Source of the DNA: Hyphomicrobiales bacterium
GTDB taxonomy: Bacteria; Pseudomonadota; Alphaproteobacteria; Rhizobiales; Rhizobiaceae
DNA: 64,000 bases
Assembly: GCA_900473205.1 (NCBI GenBank)
Contig: UCLB01000023.1
Location: 100,748-164,747 of the forward strand
Reading direction: 5' to 3'
The notes under the pieces were generated by a model that saw only the letters and a list, made by a program, of their open reading frames with translations, ran no database searches and was not told the origin of the DNA. Within the stretch, counting starts at the first letter, position 1. Each line of letters starts with the position of its first letter. Positions 1 to 9,023 of the stretch are shown here, in pieces. Made by a program: the position numbers and the translations under genes.

Positions 1-2
1 AT

Positions 3-371
3 CTCGGTCTCGCCTTCCAGCTGGTGGACGACGTGCTGGATTATGGCGGCAAATCCGCTGATCTCGGCAAGAACACCGGGGATGATTTCCGCGAAGGCAA
101 GATCACGCTTCCGGTCATTCTGTCCTATCGTCGTGGCACGGCGGAAGAGCGCGAGTTCTGGAAGCGCGCCATCGAGCAGGGCGAAAGCACGGATGAAAAT
201 CTGGAAACGGCGCTTGGCCTGATCAAGAAATACAATGGCTTGGCCGATACGATCACCCGCGCCAACCACTATGGCACCATTGCCCGCGATGCGTTGGCAC
301 CTTTGCCGCAAAGCCCGTGGAAGAATGCCCTGATGGAAGTGATCGACTTCTGCATCGAGCGCGTGAACTAA
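3..371 (+). CDS. ispB: Polyprenyl (probably octaprenyl) diphosphate synthase, C-terminal part
   Basis: This is the last 122 codons of a trans-prenyltransferase; the 5' end lies outside the window and the frame is open to the left edge. The family extends isoprenoid chains with isopentenyl diphosphate and supplies the ubiquinone side chain. The second aspartate-rich motif is visible as LVDDVLDY, followed by GKNTGDDFREGKITLP, typical of long-chain prenyl synthases. The apparent GTG start at 24 falls inside that motif and is not a real start. The assignment to IspB rather than another chain-length variant is inference, because the residues that set product length lie in the missing part. Confidence 0.85.
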   Translation, partial: LGLAFQLVDDVLDYGGKSADLGKNTGDDFREGKITLPVILSYRRGTAEEREFWKRAIEQGESTDENLETALGLIKKYNGLADTITRANHYGTIARDALAPLPQSPWKNALMEVIDFCIERVN

Positions 372-383
372 AAGAGTGTTCCG

Positions 384-421
384 GGCATCGCGGAAAAGAC
401 GCCTGTCGTCACCGCGATGCC
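384..421 (+). terminator. Inverted repeat after the prenyl synthase gene
   Basis: Ten-base perfect arms (GGCATCGCGG at 384-393 and CCGCGATGCC at 412-421) surround an 18-nt loop, starting 13 nt after the stop codon. There is no strong T tract, so this may be a weak terminator or a 3' end-protecting stem. The rest of the gap up to 640 shows nothing else that I recognise. Confidence 0.4.
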
Positions 422-640
422 GACATTTCACGAATCTAAAATCACGGGCAGAATTTCTTGCAGGCTTGCTCCAAAAAAGCCATTCTGTCGTGACGTGGTG
501 TGTGATTGCGTGAACTGATTCCGGTTCAGGCACAACAGTCCAATTCAAGCGTTACAGCGTTCCGGTGCAATGGCTTGCCCCGAACTGTAAGGCGGGAAAC
601 TGATTTTTCGGTGCGAATGCACAAAAGCAAAGGTTCCTTC

Positions 641-2479
641 ATGCGGCGCAAACCAGCATTTCGTCTTCTCTGCGGCGCGGCCTTCATTGCCGCCCTTTCC
701 ATCGGTGCAGGCTCCGTGCCTGCCTTTGCCGAGACGAAGCCCGCAGACAAGGCTGCCGAGACCGTCACGTTCGATCCCGCAAAGGTCAACACCTTCTCCG
801 GCGCATTCTTGGCAGCCCGCACGGCAGATGTGGATCAGGATTTCGCGACCGCGATTACGCTTTACAAAAAAGCGCTGGAATTCGACACAGCCAATGTGGA
901 AATCCGCCAGCGCCTGATGATCGCGCAGCTTCTGAGCGGCGACTTTGAGGCCGGTGCGAAGATCGCCGATTCGCTGAAAGACGATTCCTCCGTGGAGCGC
1001 GTAACGACCATCGTTCGTGCGCTGGCCGCTATCAAGCACAAGGAATTTTCCAGCGCGGAAAAAATCCTGAAATATAGCGGCCCGAACGATCTGGACCGCA
1101 TGGTCAACACGCTGCTGACAGCATGGGCACGCGCCGGTGCTGGCAAGGGCAAGGAAGCCCTGGCGCTGGTCAATGGCATGAAGGGACCGGGCTGGATCTC
1201 GATCTTCCAGAAGTACCATGCCGGAGCGATCGCACTGGTAACCGGCAACACGGAAGCCGCCCGCAAGAGCCTGAACGATGCCGTGACCGACCGTGAAGGT
1301 GGTGCAACCGCGACCGACACCTATATGCGCGCGGTGATGGCGCTGGCGCGGCTGGAAGCCAAGGCAGGCAACAAGCAGAAGGCATTGGACACGATTTCCG
1401 TTGGCGACAATTTCGCGCCGAATTATGCGCCGCTGAAGGCGCTGCGCCAGAGCATCGAAAAGGGTGAAAAGCCCGATCAACAGGTACAGACGCCCATAGA
1501 GGGTGCTGCCGCCGTGATGTTCTCTATCGCCGGTGCGCTGAACCGCGAAGGCGCGGAAGAAATCGTCACGCTTTACCTTCAGACCTCGCGCGCACTCGAT
1601 CCGCAAAGCGCCGATACGCTGATCCTTCTCGGTGGCCTTGCCGAAGCGCAGAAGCAGCCTGACCGCGCCATTGAATTCTACCGCGATGTGCCGGCGGATT
1701 CGCCGATGCACCGCATTTCCGAATTGCAGCTGGGCTTGACGCTGGCGCAGACGGAGAAGGTGGATGAAGCGCGCAAGCATCTGAAGTCCCTACTCGAATC
1801 CGATCCGTCCGATATTCGCTCCTACCTCGCCTATGGCTCGGTTCTGTCCGATGCCAAGGATTATGCGGCCATGGCCTCCAATTACGACAAGGCCGTCGAG
1901 GTCATCGGTTCTGTGCCGAAGAAAACCGACTGGACCATCTTCTTCCAGCGCGGCATTGCCTACGAGCGCCTGAAGCAGTGGGACAAGGCCGAACCGGATT
2001 TCAAGCGCGCACTGGAGCTGAACCCGGACCAGCCGCAGGTGCTGAACTATCTGGGCTATTCCTGGGTGGACAAGAACATGCACCTCGATGAGGGGATCGA
2101 CATGATCCGCCGCGCGGTCGAGCTGCGTCCCAATGACGGCTATATCGTCGATTCGCTTGGCTGGGCGCATTATCGTCTCGGCGCTTTCGATGAGGCGGTG
2201 ACAGAGCTGGAACGCGCCATCGAACTGCGCGCCGGTGACCCAACCATCAATGACCATCTGGGCGATGCCTACTGGCGCGTCGGTCGCAAGATCGAAGCTG
2301 TCTACCAGTGGAACAGGGCACTGATTGGCGAAAGCGACGATGTGGACAAGACCAAGGTGAGGGACAAGATCGCCAACGGTCTGCCTCCTTTGGAAAAGGA
2401 CGCTCAGAACACGGCCAAGAAGGATCAGGCCCCGCCACCACCCGTGGCACCTGCCCCTGCCCCGGACAAGAAGTCCTAA
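641..2479 (+). CDS. Secreted tetratricopeptide repeat (TPR) protein
   Basis: A 612-residue protein with a Sec-type signal peptide at its start: MRRK, a hydrophobic core FIAALSIGAGS, and a likely cut after VPAFA. The rest is rich in helical repeats. Clear TPR units lie in the last third, for example WDKAEPDFKRALELNPDQPQVLNYLGYSW and FDEAVTELERAIELRAGDP, and the C-terminus is a Pro/Ala-rich tail. TPRs mediate protein-protein contacts, here probably in the periplasm. The frame is open back to 506, but I chose ATG 641 because AAAGG sits 9 nt upstream and the signal peptide begins there; ATG 617 is an alternative. It lies 6 nt before ispE, suggesting an operon. The specific partner is unknown. Confidence 0.82.
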   Translation: MRRKPAFRLLCGAAFIAALSIGAGSVPAFAETKPADKAAETVTFDPAKVNTFSGAFLAARTADVDQDFATAITLYKKALEFDTANVEIRQRLMIAQLLSGDFEAGAKIADSLKDDSSVERVTTIVRALAAIKHKEFSSAEKILKYSGPNDLDRMVNTLLTAWARAGAGKGKEALALVNGMKGPGWISIFQKYHAGAIALVTGNTEAARKSLNDAVTDREGGATATDTYMRAVMALARLEAKAGNKQKALDTISVGDNFAPNYAPLKALRQSIEKGEKPDQQVQTPIEGAAAVMFSIAGALNREGAEEIVTLYLQTSRALDPQSADTLILLGGLAEAQKQPDRAIEFYRDVPADSPMHRISELQLGLTLAQTEKVDEARKHLKSLLESDPSDIRSYLAYGSVLSDAKDYAAMASNYDKAVEVIGSVPKKTDWTIFFQRGIAYERLKQWDKAEPDFKRALELNPDQPQVLNYLGYSWVDKNMHLDEGIDMIRRAVELRPNDGYIVDSLGWAHYRLGAFDEAVTELERAIELRAGDPTINDHLGDAYWRVGRKIEAVYQWNRALIGESDDVDKTKVRDKIANGLPPLEKDAQNTAKKDQAPPPPVAPAPAPDKKS

Positions 2480-2485
2480 GGCATC

Positions 2486-3376
2486 ATGCTCTTGCATAAG
2501 CCTGCCGGAGCGGTTGAGACAATCGAAGCCGCTCCCGCGAAGATCAATCTCGCGCTGCATGTGATCGGACAGCGGGCAGATGGATACCATCTGCTCGAAT
2601 CTCTGGTCACCTTTACTGAAGCGGGTGATGTCATCCGCATCAAGGATGCGTCGGAGGATGGGTTTTCGATCTCCGGGCCTTTCGCTGAATTTCTTCAACA
2701 AGGAAACGCGGGCGATAATCTCGTGCTCAAAGCGCGGGATTTACTGCGCGCTGCGGTCGGCGCAGAAGCGTCATCCATCGCCATTCATCTCGAGAAAAAC
2801 CTGCCCGTTTCCTCTGGCATCGGCGGTGGATCTGCGGATGCGGCGGCAACCTTGCGAGGCCTTTGCCGGCATTGGCAAATGTCCCCCGCCCCCGGAAAGC
2901 TTGAAGAGATTGCCCTGAAACTGGGGGCGGATGTGCCCATGTGTCTCGCCAGCCAGCCGCTGATTGCGCGCGGGATTGGCGAAGATATTACGATCCTCGG
3001 TGATATGCCCATCATACCGCTTATTCTCGTCAATCCGCTGAAAGGCGTTTCGACACCCGAGGTGTTCAAACGCCTTACGAACAAGAGCAATCCTTCTCTT
3101 GGACAACGAGGTAGCGAGACGTGGATGGAATTTATCGGCAAAAGCCGCAACGATCTAGAGCCGCCAGCGCGGGACATTCTGGCGGAAATCGCTGAGGTAT
3201 CCGATCTGCTGGCGCGTGCAGGTGCATCGCTGGTGCGCATGTCCGGCTCCGGCGCGACCTGCTTCGGCCTCTTCGACACGGCAGAACACGCCGAATCTGC
3301 GGCCAACCAGCTTCGCCAAAAGCGTCCCGGCTGGTATGTTCAGGCAACGAAAACCATAGACGGATTGCCAAGATGA
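2486..3376 (+). CDS. ispE: 4-diphosphocytidyl-2-C-methyl-D-erythritol kinase
   Basis: IspE phosphorylates CDP-methylerythritol with ATP, the fourth step of the MEP isoprenoid pathway in the cytoplasm. The 296-residue length fits the family. The N-terminal APAKINLALHV segment and the GHMP-kinase ATP-binding loop LPVSSGIGGGSADAA (about residues 106-120) are intact, as is the third GHMP motif MSGSGATCFGLF near the C-terminus. It starts 6 nt after the TPR gene, and its stop overlaps the moaB start by 4 nt (ATGA), which implies translational coupling. Lying close to the polyprenyl synthase it places two isoprenoid genes together, though they need not share a transcript. Confidence 0.96.
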   Translation: MLLHKPAGAVETIEAAPAKINLALHVIGQRADGYHLLESLVTFTEAGDVIRIKDASEDGFSISGPFAEFLQQGNAGDNLVLKARDLLRAAVGAEASSIAIHLEKNLPVSSGIGGGSADAAATLRGLCRHWQMSPAPGKLEEIALKLGADVPMCLASQPLIARGIGEDITILGDMPIIPLILVNPLKGVSTPEVFKRLTNKSNPSLGQRGSETWMEFIGKSRNDLEPPARDILAEIAEVSDLLARAGASLVRMSGSGATCFGLFDTAEHAESAANQLRQKRPGWYVQATKTIDGLPR

Positions 3377-3918
3377 CTGTTGATAGAGTCTTTATTCCCG
3401 TCGGAATCGCGGTTTTGACCGTCTCCGACAGCCGCACGCTGGCGGATGACAAGTCCGGCGACACGCTTGCTGCCCGCATTTCTGACGCAGGCCATCTTCT
3501 CGTGGACCGCGCCATCGTGCCGGATGACAAGGCAGCCATTCAGGTGCAAGTGCGCAAATGGACTTTGTCCGACGAGATTGATGTGGTGATTACCACTGGC
3601 GGCACGGGCTTTACCGGACGCGATGTGACACCGGAAGCGCTGGAACCCCTTTTCGAAAAGCGCATGGATGGCTTTTCCGCCGTGTTCCACCGCATTTCTT
3701 ATGACAAGATCAACACATCCACCATTCAGTCACGCGCGACGGCGGGACTTGCCAATTCCACCTTCATCTTCGTGTTGCCCGGCTCTCCCGGCGCTTGCAA
3801 GGATGCGTGGGACGGCATTTTGAAAGCACAGCTGGATTACCGCCACATGCCCTGCAACTTCGTGGAAATCATGCCGCGTCTGGATGAGCATCTGAAGCGC
3901 GGCAAGGCGCAAGGGTAA
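3373..3918 (+). CDS. moaB: Molybdenum cofactor biosynthesis protein B
   Basis: A 181-residue MogA/MoaB-fold protein that binds molybdopterin and in many bacteria adenylylates it before metal insertion. Visible family marks are the N-terminal IAVLTVSDSRT, the TTGGTGFTGRDVTPEAL loop and LPGSPGACKDAWDGIL near the end. Its ATG overlaps the ispE stop (ATGA), so it is probably translated by coupling. MoaB and MogA differ in function and bacteria may carry both; sequence alone suggests MoaB. Its stop codon directly abuts the stop codon of the convergent gene at 3919, leaving no intergenic space. Confidence 0.93.
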   Translation: MTVDRVFIPVGIAVLTVSDSRTLADDKSGDTLAARISDAGHLLVDRAIVPDDKAAIQVQVRKWTLSDEIDVVITTGGTGFTGRDVTPEALEPLFEKRMDGFSAVFHRISYDKINTSTIQSRATAGLANSTFIFVLPGSPGACKDAWDGILKAQLDYRHMPCNFVEIMPRLDEHLKRGKAQG

Positions 3919-4437
3919 TTACCGCGCAGCGCGCAGCACCCAGGAAGGAATAAGCTCGGCGCTGAGGCGGCGGGTTTTTTGCGATTTTGGAAAATGATCG
4001 AGCGGCATGCCGGATTTGGCGATCGACAGGGCTTCGTCCTTGCGCAGCAACAGGCCGTATTCCAGCGGCGGTCTGCGGCGAATGAAACGCGACAGAAACG
4101 ATGGCCGATAATGACGCGAGGGCGCAAAGCGGGCTGGCACCTTGTTCAGCGCCGTATATTCGCTGATATCCTCGATCCAGCCGCTTTGCGGGCGGCTGCC
4201 CGGCTCCATCATCAAAATCCACTCACCGCGGGCAGATGCGATGATATCCCGGATGTCCCATTCCGTATGAAAGCGGCAACCGGCAGCTTCCGCCACGCGT
4301 GCGGAACCATCGCTGGAGGCGCGATCCAGCACGATGACATCACTGATCAGCCCTTCCACAGCGCCCGAAACGAGCGTGGAGAGGGTGTGAGCAAGCTCCG
4401 GCTCCTGATCCCGGCATTCCATGATGACTGTCAGCAT
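3919..4437 (-). CDS. Short GT2-like glycosyltransferase family protein
   Basis: A 172-residue protein resembling the nucleotide-binding half of GT-A fold family 2 glycosyltransferases: an N-terminal beta strand MLTVIMECRDQE, then DVIVLDRASSDGSARVAEAAGC, then GEWILMMEPGSRPQSGWIEDI. The place where active members carry the metal-binding DXD reads MEPGS, so catalytic activity is doubtful. It is shorter than usual GT2 enzymes (over 220 residues). It converges on moaB with abutting stops and has no clear ribosome binding site. Function is unknown; a non-catalytic or reduced transferase is an inference. Confidence 0.6.
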   Translation of the reverse strand: MLTVIMECRDQEPELAHTLSTLVSGAVEGLISDVIVLDRASSDGSARVAEAAGCRFHTEWDIRDIIASARGEWILMMEPGSRPQSGWIEDISEYTALNKVPARFAPSRHYRPSFLSRFIRRRPPLEYGLLLRKDEALSIAKSGMPLDHFPKSQKTRRLSAELIPSWVLRAAR

Positions 4438-4640
4438 ATGTCTATCAGCTTGTGTTCCGTTATGAGCGATAAATTGAAGAGGTTGATCGACCTACAACAT
4501 TTCATCGATAAAATTCCTACCGCAATGCAAAAGAAATAGCTATCGCGCGTTTCAGCATTTTGTTCTTGTCTTGTTCTCATTTCTCGGTTAAGAATCTGGG
4601 CATCCACCAAGCCGGTTTCATGCCGGTCAGGAGCATCCAG
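4438..4640. promoter_or_regulatory. Divergent intergenic region
   Basis: A relatively AT-rich 203-nt gap between two divergent genes, the glycosyltransferase-like gene on the minus strand and the radical SAM gene on the plus strand, so it should carry both promoters. I could not pick convincing -35/-10 pairs by eye. AGGAG at 4629-4633 is the ribosome binding site of the radical SAM gene. Confidence 0.4.
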
Positions 4641-5798
4641 ATGAGACAACATGTGCTTTCCGGGCAGGCTGCCTTCCAGCCGGGCCATACGCCAGATATT
4701 GCCAATGCACTGGCCGATGCGTCCGGTCTGCGGATCGAGATCGACCGTCGTCGCGGGCGTGGTGCGGGCATCAATCCCGGCGGGCGTTTCGAGCCCCTGC
4801 AGCATGAGCCTGTCGATGATGGCTGGCAGATTATCGAGGAACTGCCGGAGTTTCGCACCGAAGTGCAGGTGGAAAAGCCACGCACGATCATTACCCGCAA
4901 TGATTCGCCGGATATTCCTTTCGACAGGTCCATCAATCCCTATCGTGGTTGCGAGCATGGCTGCATCTATTGTTTCGCAAGGCCAAGCCATAGCTATATG
5001 GGCCTGTCCGCAGGGCTGGATTTCGAGGCCAAGCTGTTTGCCAAGCCGGACGCCGCAAAGCTTCTGGAACGGGAACTGGCCAAGCCTGGGTACAAGGCGC
5101 GGGTGATTGCCATCGGCACCAACACCGACCCATACCAGCCTATCGAGCGGGAATGGCGCATCATGCGGCAAATCCTCGAAGTGCTGGCCAAGGCCGAGCA
5201 TCCCGTCGCCATCGTCACCAAGTCGGGGCTCATTACCCGCGATATCGATATTCTCGCACCGATGGCAGCCAAGGGTCTGGTCAAGGTCGGGATCTCGGTC
5301 ACGACGCTGGACCGCAAGCTCGCCCGCAGCATGGAGCCGCGCGCATCCACACCCAGCAAGCGGCTGGAGGCCATCAAGACGCTGACCGATGCCGGTATTC
5401 CCGTTGCCGTGATGATGGCGCCGGTCATTCCAGCACTCAACGATCACGAGATCGAGCGGGTGCTGGAGGCTGGAAAGGCGGCTGGAGCGACGGAGGCATC
5501 CTATGTGTTGCTGCGTCTGCCGCTGGAGGTTAGCCCGCTGTTTCGCGAATGGCTGCTGCGCAACTATCCGCACCGCTACCAGCACGTCATGTCGCTGGTG
5601 CGCTCCATGCGGGATGGCAAGGATTACGATGCCGAGTTCGGCAAGCGGATGAAAGGCGCCGGTCCCTATGCCTGGCAGATCAGCCGCCGTTTCGAAATGA
5701 CGACGAAGCGGCTTGGACTTATTCGCCGTGGCATCCAGCTTCGCGACGATCTATTCATCGCGCCCGGAGGTGCAGGCGTGCAGCTGTCTCTGCTTTGA
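4641..5798 (+). CDS. PA0069-type radical SAM protein
   Basis: A 385-residue radical SAM enzyme. The cluster-binding motif is CEHGCIYC, in the CxxxCxxC spacing that binds a 4Fe-4S cluster and S-adenosylmethionine, followed by FARPSHSYMGL, typical of the SplB-related PA0069 family. The domain continues with AIGTNTDPYQPIER and a TIM-barrel-like stretch. I prefer ATG 4641 to the upstream starts at 4560 and 4620 because AGGAG lies 7 nt upstream and homologues begin near this point. Substrate is unknown for this family. The 3' side runs into the hairpin-rich region before rnhB. Confidence 0.85.
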   Translation: MRQHVLSGQAAFQPGHTPDIANALADASGLRIEIDRRRGRGAGINPGGRFEPLQHEPVDDGWQIIEELPEFRTEVQVEKPRTIITRNDSPDIPFDRSINPYRGCEHGCIYCFARPSHSYMGLSAGLDFEAKLFAKPDAAKLLERELAKPGYKARVIAIGTNTDPYQPIEREWRIMRQILEVLAKAEHPVAIVTKSGLITRDIDILAPMAAKGLVKVGISVTTLDRKLARSMEPRASTPSKRLEAIKTLTDAGIPVAVMMAPVIPALNDHEIERVLEAGKAAGATEASYVLLRLPLEVSPLFREWLLRNYPHRYQHVMSLVRSMRDGKDYDAEFGKRMKGAGPYAWQISRRFEMTTKRLGLIRRGIQLRDDLFIAPGGAGVQLSLL

Positions 5799-5876
5799 CC
5801 TTTCAAGAATACCCATAGCGTCTATGCCCTGCGCTACGGGTTTATGCCCCCGGTATCTGCCGCCTCGCATGGGCTT

Positions 5877-5998
5877 GCTCTTTCCGCCCCAATTGAAAGA
5901 GCATGGAGGTCATGAGACCTCATGCAGCAGCCCTCCGCCCCTTGGGCTGCTGCACAGACCCTGCAACCGGGGGCTTGCAGGAGATCGGTTGCCTGTGC
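5877..5998 (+). promoter_or_regulatory. Array of stem-loops in the rnhB 5' region
   Basis: Consecutive inverted repeats read on the plus strand: GCTCTTTC/GAAAGAGC (5877-5884 and 5895-5902); GAGGTC/GACCTC around a 4-nt loop (5906-5921); GCAGCAGCCC/GGGCTGCTGC (5924-5933 and 5944-5953); and a nested stem with GCACAG/CTGTGC outside (5952-5957 and 5993-5998) and CTGCAA/TTGCAG inside (5961-5966 and 5975-5980). The second stem buries a Shine-Dalgarno-like GGAGGT at 5905-5910. No T tract follows, so these are not ordinary terminators. I do not recognise the element as a known riboswitch. It may be a structured leader of rnhB or a small RNA. Confidence 0.5.
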
Positions 5999-6014
5999 CA
6001 GTTTCGCCGCATGA
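5922..6014 (+). CDS. Candidate 30-codon leader ORF overlapping the rnhB start
   Basis: ATG at 5922 opens a 30-residue frame (begins [12 protein letters not shown], rich in Ala) whose TGA at 6012-6014 overlaps the proposed rnhB ATG at 6011-6013 in an ATGA arrangement, the usual sign of translational coupling. A GGAGGT lies at 5905-5910, 11 nt upstream, which is longer than ideal. The reading frame runs through the third and fourth stems of the leader. Since rnhB has no Shine-Dalgarno of its own at 6011, coupling would explain its translation. Chance is a real alternative in GC-rich DNA. Confidence 0.3.
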   Translation: MQQPSAPWAAAQTLQPGACRRSVACASFAA

Positions 6015-6664
6015 AGCGAAGCACAGCACCCGATTCTCCTGCCCTCTTTGACCTGATCGACACCGGCCCGGATTTCAGCCTGGAACTGGAGGCGAGGAAG
6101 CGCGGAGAGTGGCCGGTGGCCGGTACGGATGAGGCCGGGCGCGGACCTTTGGCCGGGCCCGTCGTTGCCGCCGCCGTCATTCTCGACCCCGACAATATTC
6201 CCGATGGCTTGAACGATTCGAAAAAGCTGTCCAAGGCGCGTCGCGAGTTCCTGTTCGAGCAAATTCTGGAGACATCCATCGTCTCCATCGCCTCATCCGG
6301 CCCTGTTCTCATCGACCGCATGAATATATTGCGCGCCAGCCTGGATGCCATGCGACGCGCCGTGCTGGGCCTTCAGACGGCGCCTGCTCTCGTGCTGGCC
6401 GATGGGCGGGATATTCCACCGGGCATTCCCTGCACCGGCAAGGCCGTCATCAAGGGTGACGCACGTTCGGTCTCGATTGCCGCGGCGTCCATCGTCGCCA
6501 AGGTCACGCGGGACCGGATGATGGAAAAGGCCGGATCGATCCATCCGGCCTATGGTTTTGAAGCCCATGCGGGCTATGGCACACCAACGCATCTGCGCGC
6601 CATCGAGGCCAATGGCCCCTGCCCGCTGCACCGAATGAGCTTCCGCCCCATGCGGGTGGAGTGA
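6011..6664 (+). CDS. rnhB: Ribonuclease HII
   Basis: RNase HII cuts RNA in RNA-DNA hybrids and starts removal of ribonucleotides from DNA. The acidic active site is present: [21 protein letters not shown] near residues 38-58, an aspartate in [10 protein letters not shown] and [17 protein letters not shown], followed by the [17 protein letters not shown] segment. Length with the ATG at 6011 is 217 residues, which fits the family. The frame is open to 5903, but the extra 36 residues are unlike the family and run through strong stem-loops. It converges on the chemoreceptor gene 12 nt away. Confidence 0.93.
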   Translation: MKRSTAPDSPALFDLIDTGPDFSLELEARKRGEWPVAGTDEAGRGPLAGPVVAAAVILDPDNIPDGLNDSKKLSKARREFLFEQILETSIVSIASSGPVLIDRMNILRASLDAMRRAVLGLQTAPALVLADGRDIPPGIPCTGKAVIKGDARSVSIAAASIVAKVTRDRMMEKAGSIHPAYGFEAHAGYGTPTHLRAIEANGPCPLHRMSFRPMRVE

Positions 6665-6676
6665 GGCGGAAGTCGC

Positions 6677-8500
6677 TTAACCCGCAAGCCGCATGTCGTA
6701 AGCACCACGGTCGCGGCCCTGAGCCGTCAGCTGGAACTGCTGCAACAATTCCCGCAGCTTATCGCTTTCGCTGGCAAGCGCAGATGTTGCAGATGTCGTT
6801 TCTTCCACCATGGCAGCGTTCTGCTGGGTGGTCTGGTCCATCTGGTTGACGGCGGTGTTGAGTTCCGCAAGACCGGTCGCCTGTTCCTGCGCGGAAGAGG
6901 CGATTGCGCCCATATGCTCGTTCATCACGGTCACATGCCGCTCGATAGTCTTCAGAGCGTCGCCTGTCTGCTTGACGAGATTGACGCCGTTTTCGACTTC
7001 CGTGGATGATTTGCCGATCAGTTCCTTGATTTCCTTGGCAGCCTTGGCGGAGCGCTGCGCCAGTTCACGCACTTCCTGGGCGACGACCGCAAAGCCCTTG
7101 CCTGCTTCACCCGCACGCGCGGCTTCCACACCGGCGTTGAGCGCGAGAAGATTGGTCTGGAAGGCAATCTCATCGATAACGACGATGATGTTGGAAATCT
7201 GGCCGGAGGACTGCTCGATGCGGTGCATGGCATCAACCGCAGTCGCGACGACTTCACCGGAGATCTTTGCCGCACGATTGGCTTCGGTCGCAGCACCGCG
7301 TGCATCATTCACACGCTTGGTGGAGTTTGCGACATTGACGGTGATTTCGTCGAGAGCCGCAGCTGTTTCTTCCAGCGTTGCAGCCTGCTGTTCGGTCCGC
7401 TTCGAGAGATCGACCGACCCTTCCGCGATTTCGCGGGTGCCATTGTTCATCGTGTCAATGGAATGGGAGATTTCCGACAATGTCGCGCCCAGCTGCTTGA
7501 GCGAGCGGTTGAAATCGTGTCGCAGCTGTTCGAAATCAGGCGCAAAAACCTCGTTGATCTGGAAGGCGAGATCGCCGGAGGCCAGACGGCGCAGGCCATC
7601 TGCCAGACCGGATGTTGCGATGCGCAGTCTCTCCTCGGCATCAGCTTCCGCCTTCTGCTGGGCGGCCAGACGTTCGATCTCGGCCTGCTTGCGGTTGGTT
7701 TCGGCCTCAGCCTCCAGTCGCTTGTTTTCGATTGCAGCACGGCGGAAGACCTCGACGGCTTCTGCCATCGCACCGACCTCGTCCTTGCGACTGCGAGCGG
7801 GAATGGTGATATCCGTATCGCCGTCCGAAAGGCGGCGCATAACGCCCGTCATCCGCCCAAGTGGTCTGGCAATATGGATGTTGCCGAAGAGGGCTGCACC
7901 CGCACCAATGGCCAGCGCCAGCGCCAGCGAGATGTAATTGAGCATGGCGGCGGATTCGGCGATGTCAGTGGTGTCATCGCCCTCGCCCCTGACGTCGCCT
8001 TCCATATCATCGACAGCGCTCTGCAGCGCGGCCTTCGCTTCACTATAGGCCGTCAAGGCATCACCCACGAAGCGAGAGCGTGCTTCATCAGCCTTCCCTG
8101 CCGCAAGCAGCGCCTTGACGTCATTCCAGCGAGTTTCGGAGACCTTCCATTTTTCGGTGAAGGAAGCAAAATGTTTCTTGTCCGCCTCGTCTACCAGATA
8201 GTTCTGGTATTCTTGGAAATCGGCATCGAGCGCGGTGCGCGCTGCCTGCATCTGAGTTTCGAATTGCGACCAGGCCTCAGGCGTTGCGCTGACAATCGAG
8301 CTCTGCGCGTTTCTGATATTGCTGACTTCCGTATTGACCTTACCCAGCAGAATGAAGGCTGGCACGCGATCACCGACGATCGTATCGATCTTGCCCCTGA
8401 TCTGATGGAGCGAAGAAATCGAAAAACCGCCCTGCACGCCTGCAACGAGCAACATGATGCCCGACAGGGCACCTAGAACAAGACCTACCGATATTCGCAT
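6677..8500 (-). CDS. Methyl-accepting chemotaxis protein
   Basis: A 607-residue inner-membrane chemoreceptor. It shows a first membrane segment (about residues 5-27), a periplasmic helical sensor of the four-helix-bundle type with little sequence signature, a second membrane segment near 185-207, a HAMP linker beginning IARPLGRM, and the highly conserved hairpin tip with [27 protein letters not shown]. The C-terminus lacks a clear NWETF-like CheR-binding pentapeptide. I chose ATG at 8500 (CTGGGGATTATC upstream); the open frame extends to 8608 without a ribosome binding site. The ligand cannot be told. It stands alone, so CheA/CheW must lie elsewhere. Confidence 0.93.
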   Translation of the reverse strand: MRISVGLVLGALSGIMLLVAGVQGGFSISSLHQIRGKIDTIVGDRVPAFILLGKVNTEVSNIRNAQSSIVSATPEAWSQFETQMQAARTALDADFQEYQNYLVDEADKKHFASFTEKWKVSETRWNDVKALLAAGKADEARSRFVGDALTAYSEAKAALQSAVDDMEGDVRGEGDDTTDIAESAAMLNYISLALALAIGAGAALFGNIHIARPLGRMTGVMRRLSDGDTDITIPARSRKDEVGAMAEAVEVFRRAAIENKRLEAEAETNRKQAEIERLAAQQKAEADAEERLRIATSGLADGLRRLASGDLAFQINEVFAPDFEQLRHDFNRSLKQLGATLSEISHSIDTMNNGTREIAEGSVDLSKRTEQQAATLEETAAALDEITVNVANSTKRVNDARGAATEANRAAKISGEVVATAVDAMHRIEQSSGQISNIIVVIDEIAFQTNLLALNAGVEAARAGEAGKGFAVVAQEVRELAQRSAKAAKEIKELIGKSSTEVENGVNLVKQTGDALKTIERHVTVMNEHMGAIASSAQEQATGLAELNTAVNQMDQTTQQNAAMVEETTSATSALASESDKLRELLQQFQLTAQGRDRGAYDMRLAG

Positions 8501-9023
8501 GATAATCCCCAGACGCGGAGTGACCCCACCGCTTACACAGTCATGTTTGGATATAAATTTACTGCATGAATAATATTCTCGAGAGGAACGACTTTGCCTT
8601 GAGGCCATTTATTAGGACTTTATCTCAAGGCGACATGCTCCTCCCCATGTCGTAATGAATATATTCTATTATCATTATTGAAATTTTATTAAAATTAGAA
8701 TGGCTGAAAATCACATGGCCCGATATCTATCTTATCCAGCGCCGTTTCTTTGATGTTTCCAATAACTCATATGGCTCGACTTGCATCGTCTTATATATTC
8801 TCAAATTTTTATTTGAGCATTCGTCAAATCTAGATCAAAACATCAACCTTAAGAATAGTCCCATCTCCTAATGCTCCGTTTTTGACAACGCTCCAGCAAA
8901 AATCTGGCTCGGCAAATTGTTCAGCCCATTCAGCTTTTCGACAAAGAAAAACCCCCGCCAGTTTCCTGGCAGGGGTTTGAAATCTCTCGATTTAAATCTC
9001 GGATGCTTCCGAGATACCGTAGC
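8501..9023. other. AT-rich intergenic region with inverted repeats
   Basis: No convincing coding frame. The stretch 8520-8930 is much more AT-rich than its surroundings. Inverted repeats: CCTTGAG/CTCAAGG (8597-8603, 8624-8630), CGACATG/CATGTCG (8631-8637, 8646-8652) and CTCAAAT/ATTTGAG with a 4-nt loop (8800-8817). It should hold the chemoreceptor promoter on the minus strand, and at its right end the atp operon terminator. An unannotated small RNA cannot be excluded. Confidence 0.4.
8947..8980 (-). terminator. Rho-independent terminator of the FO-ATPase operon
   Basis: The plus strand reads AAAAACCCCCGCCAG, a short loop, then CTGGCAGGGGTTTG. On the minus strand this is a GC-rich stem followed by a run of T residues, 44 nt beyond the atpF stop codon. 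Confidence 0.85.

Noticed and set aside
506..640. Upstream extension of the TPR protein
   Set aside because: The signal peptide begins at the ATG at 641, which has a good ribosome binding site.
5903..6010. 36-residue N-terminal extension of RNase HII
   Set aside because: It would translate through strong stem-loops, is not family-like and starts at a poor site.
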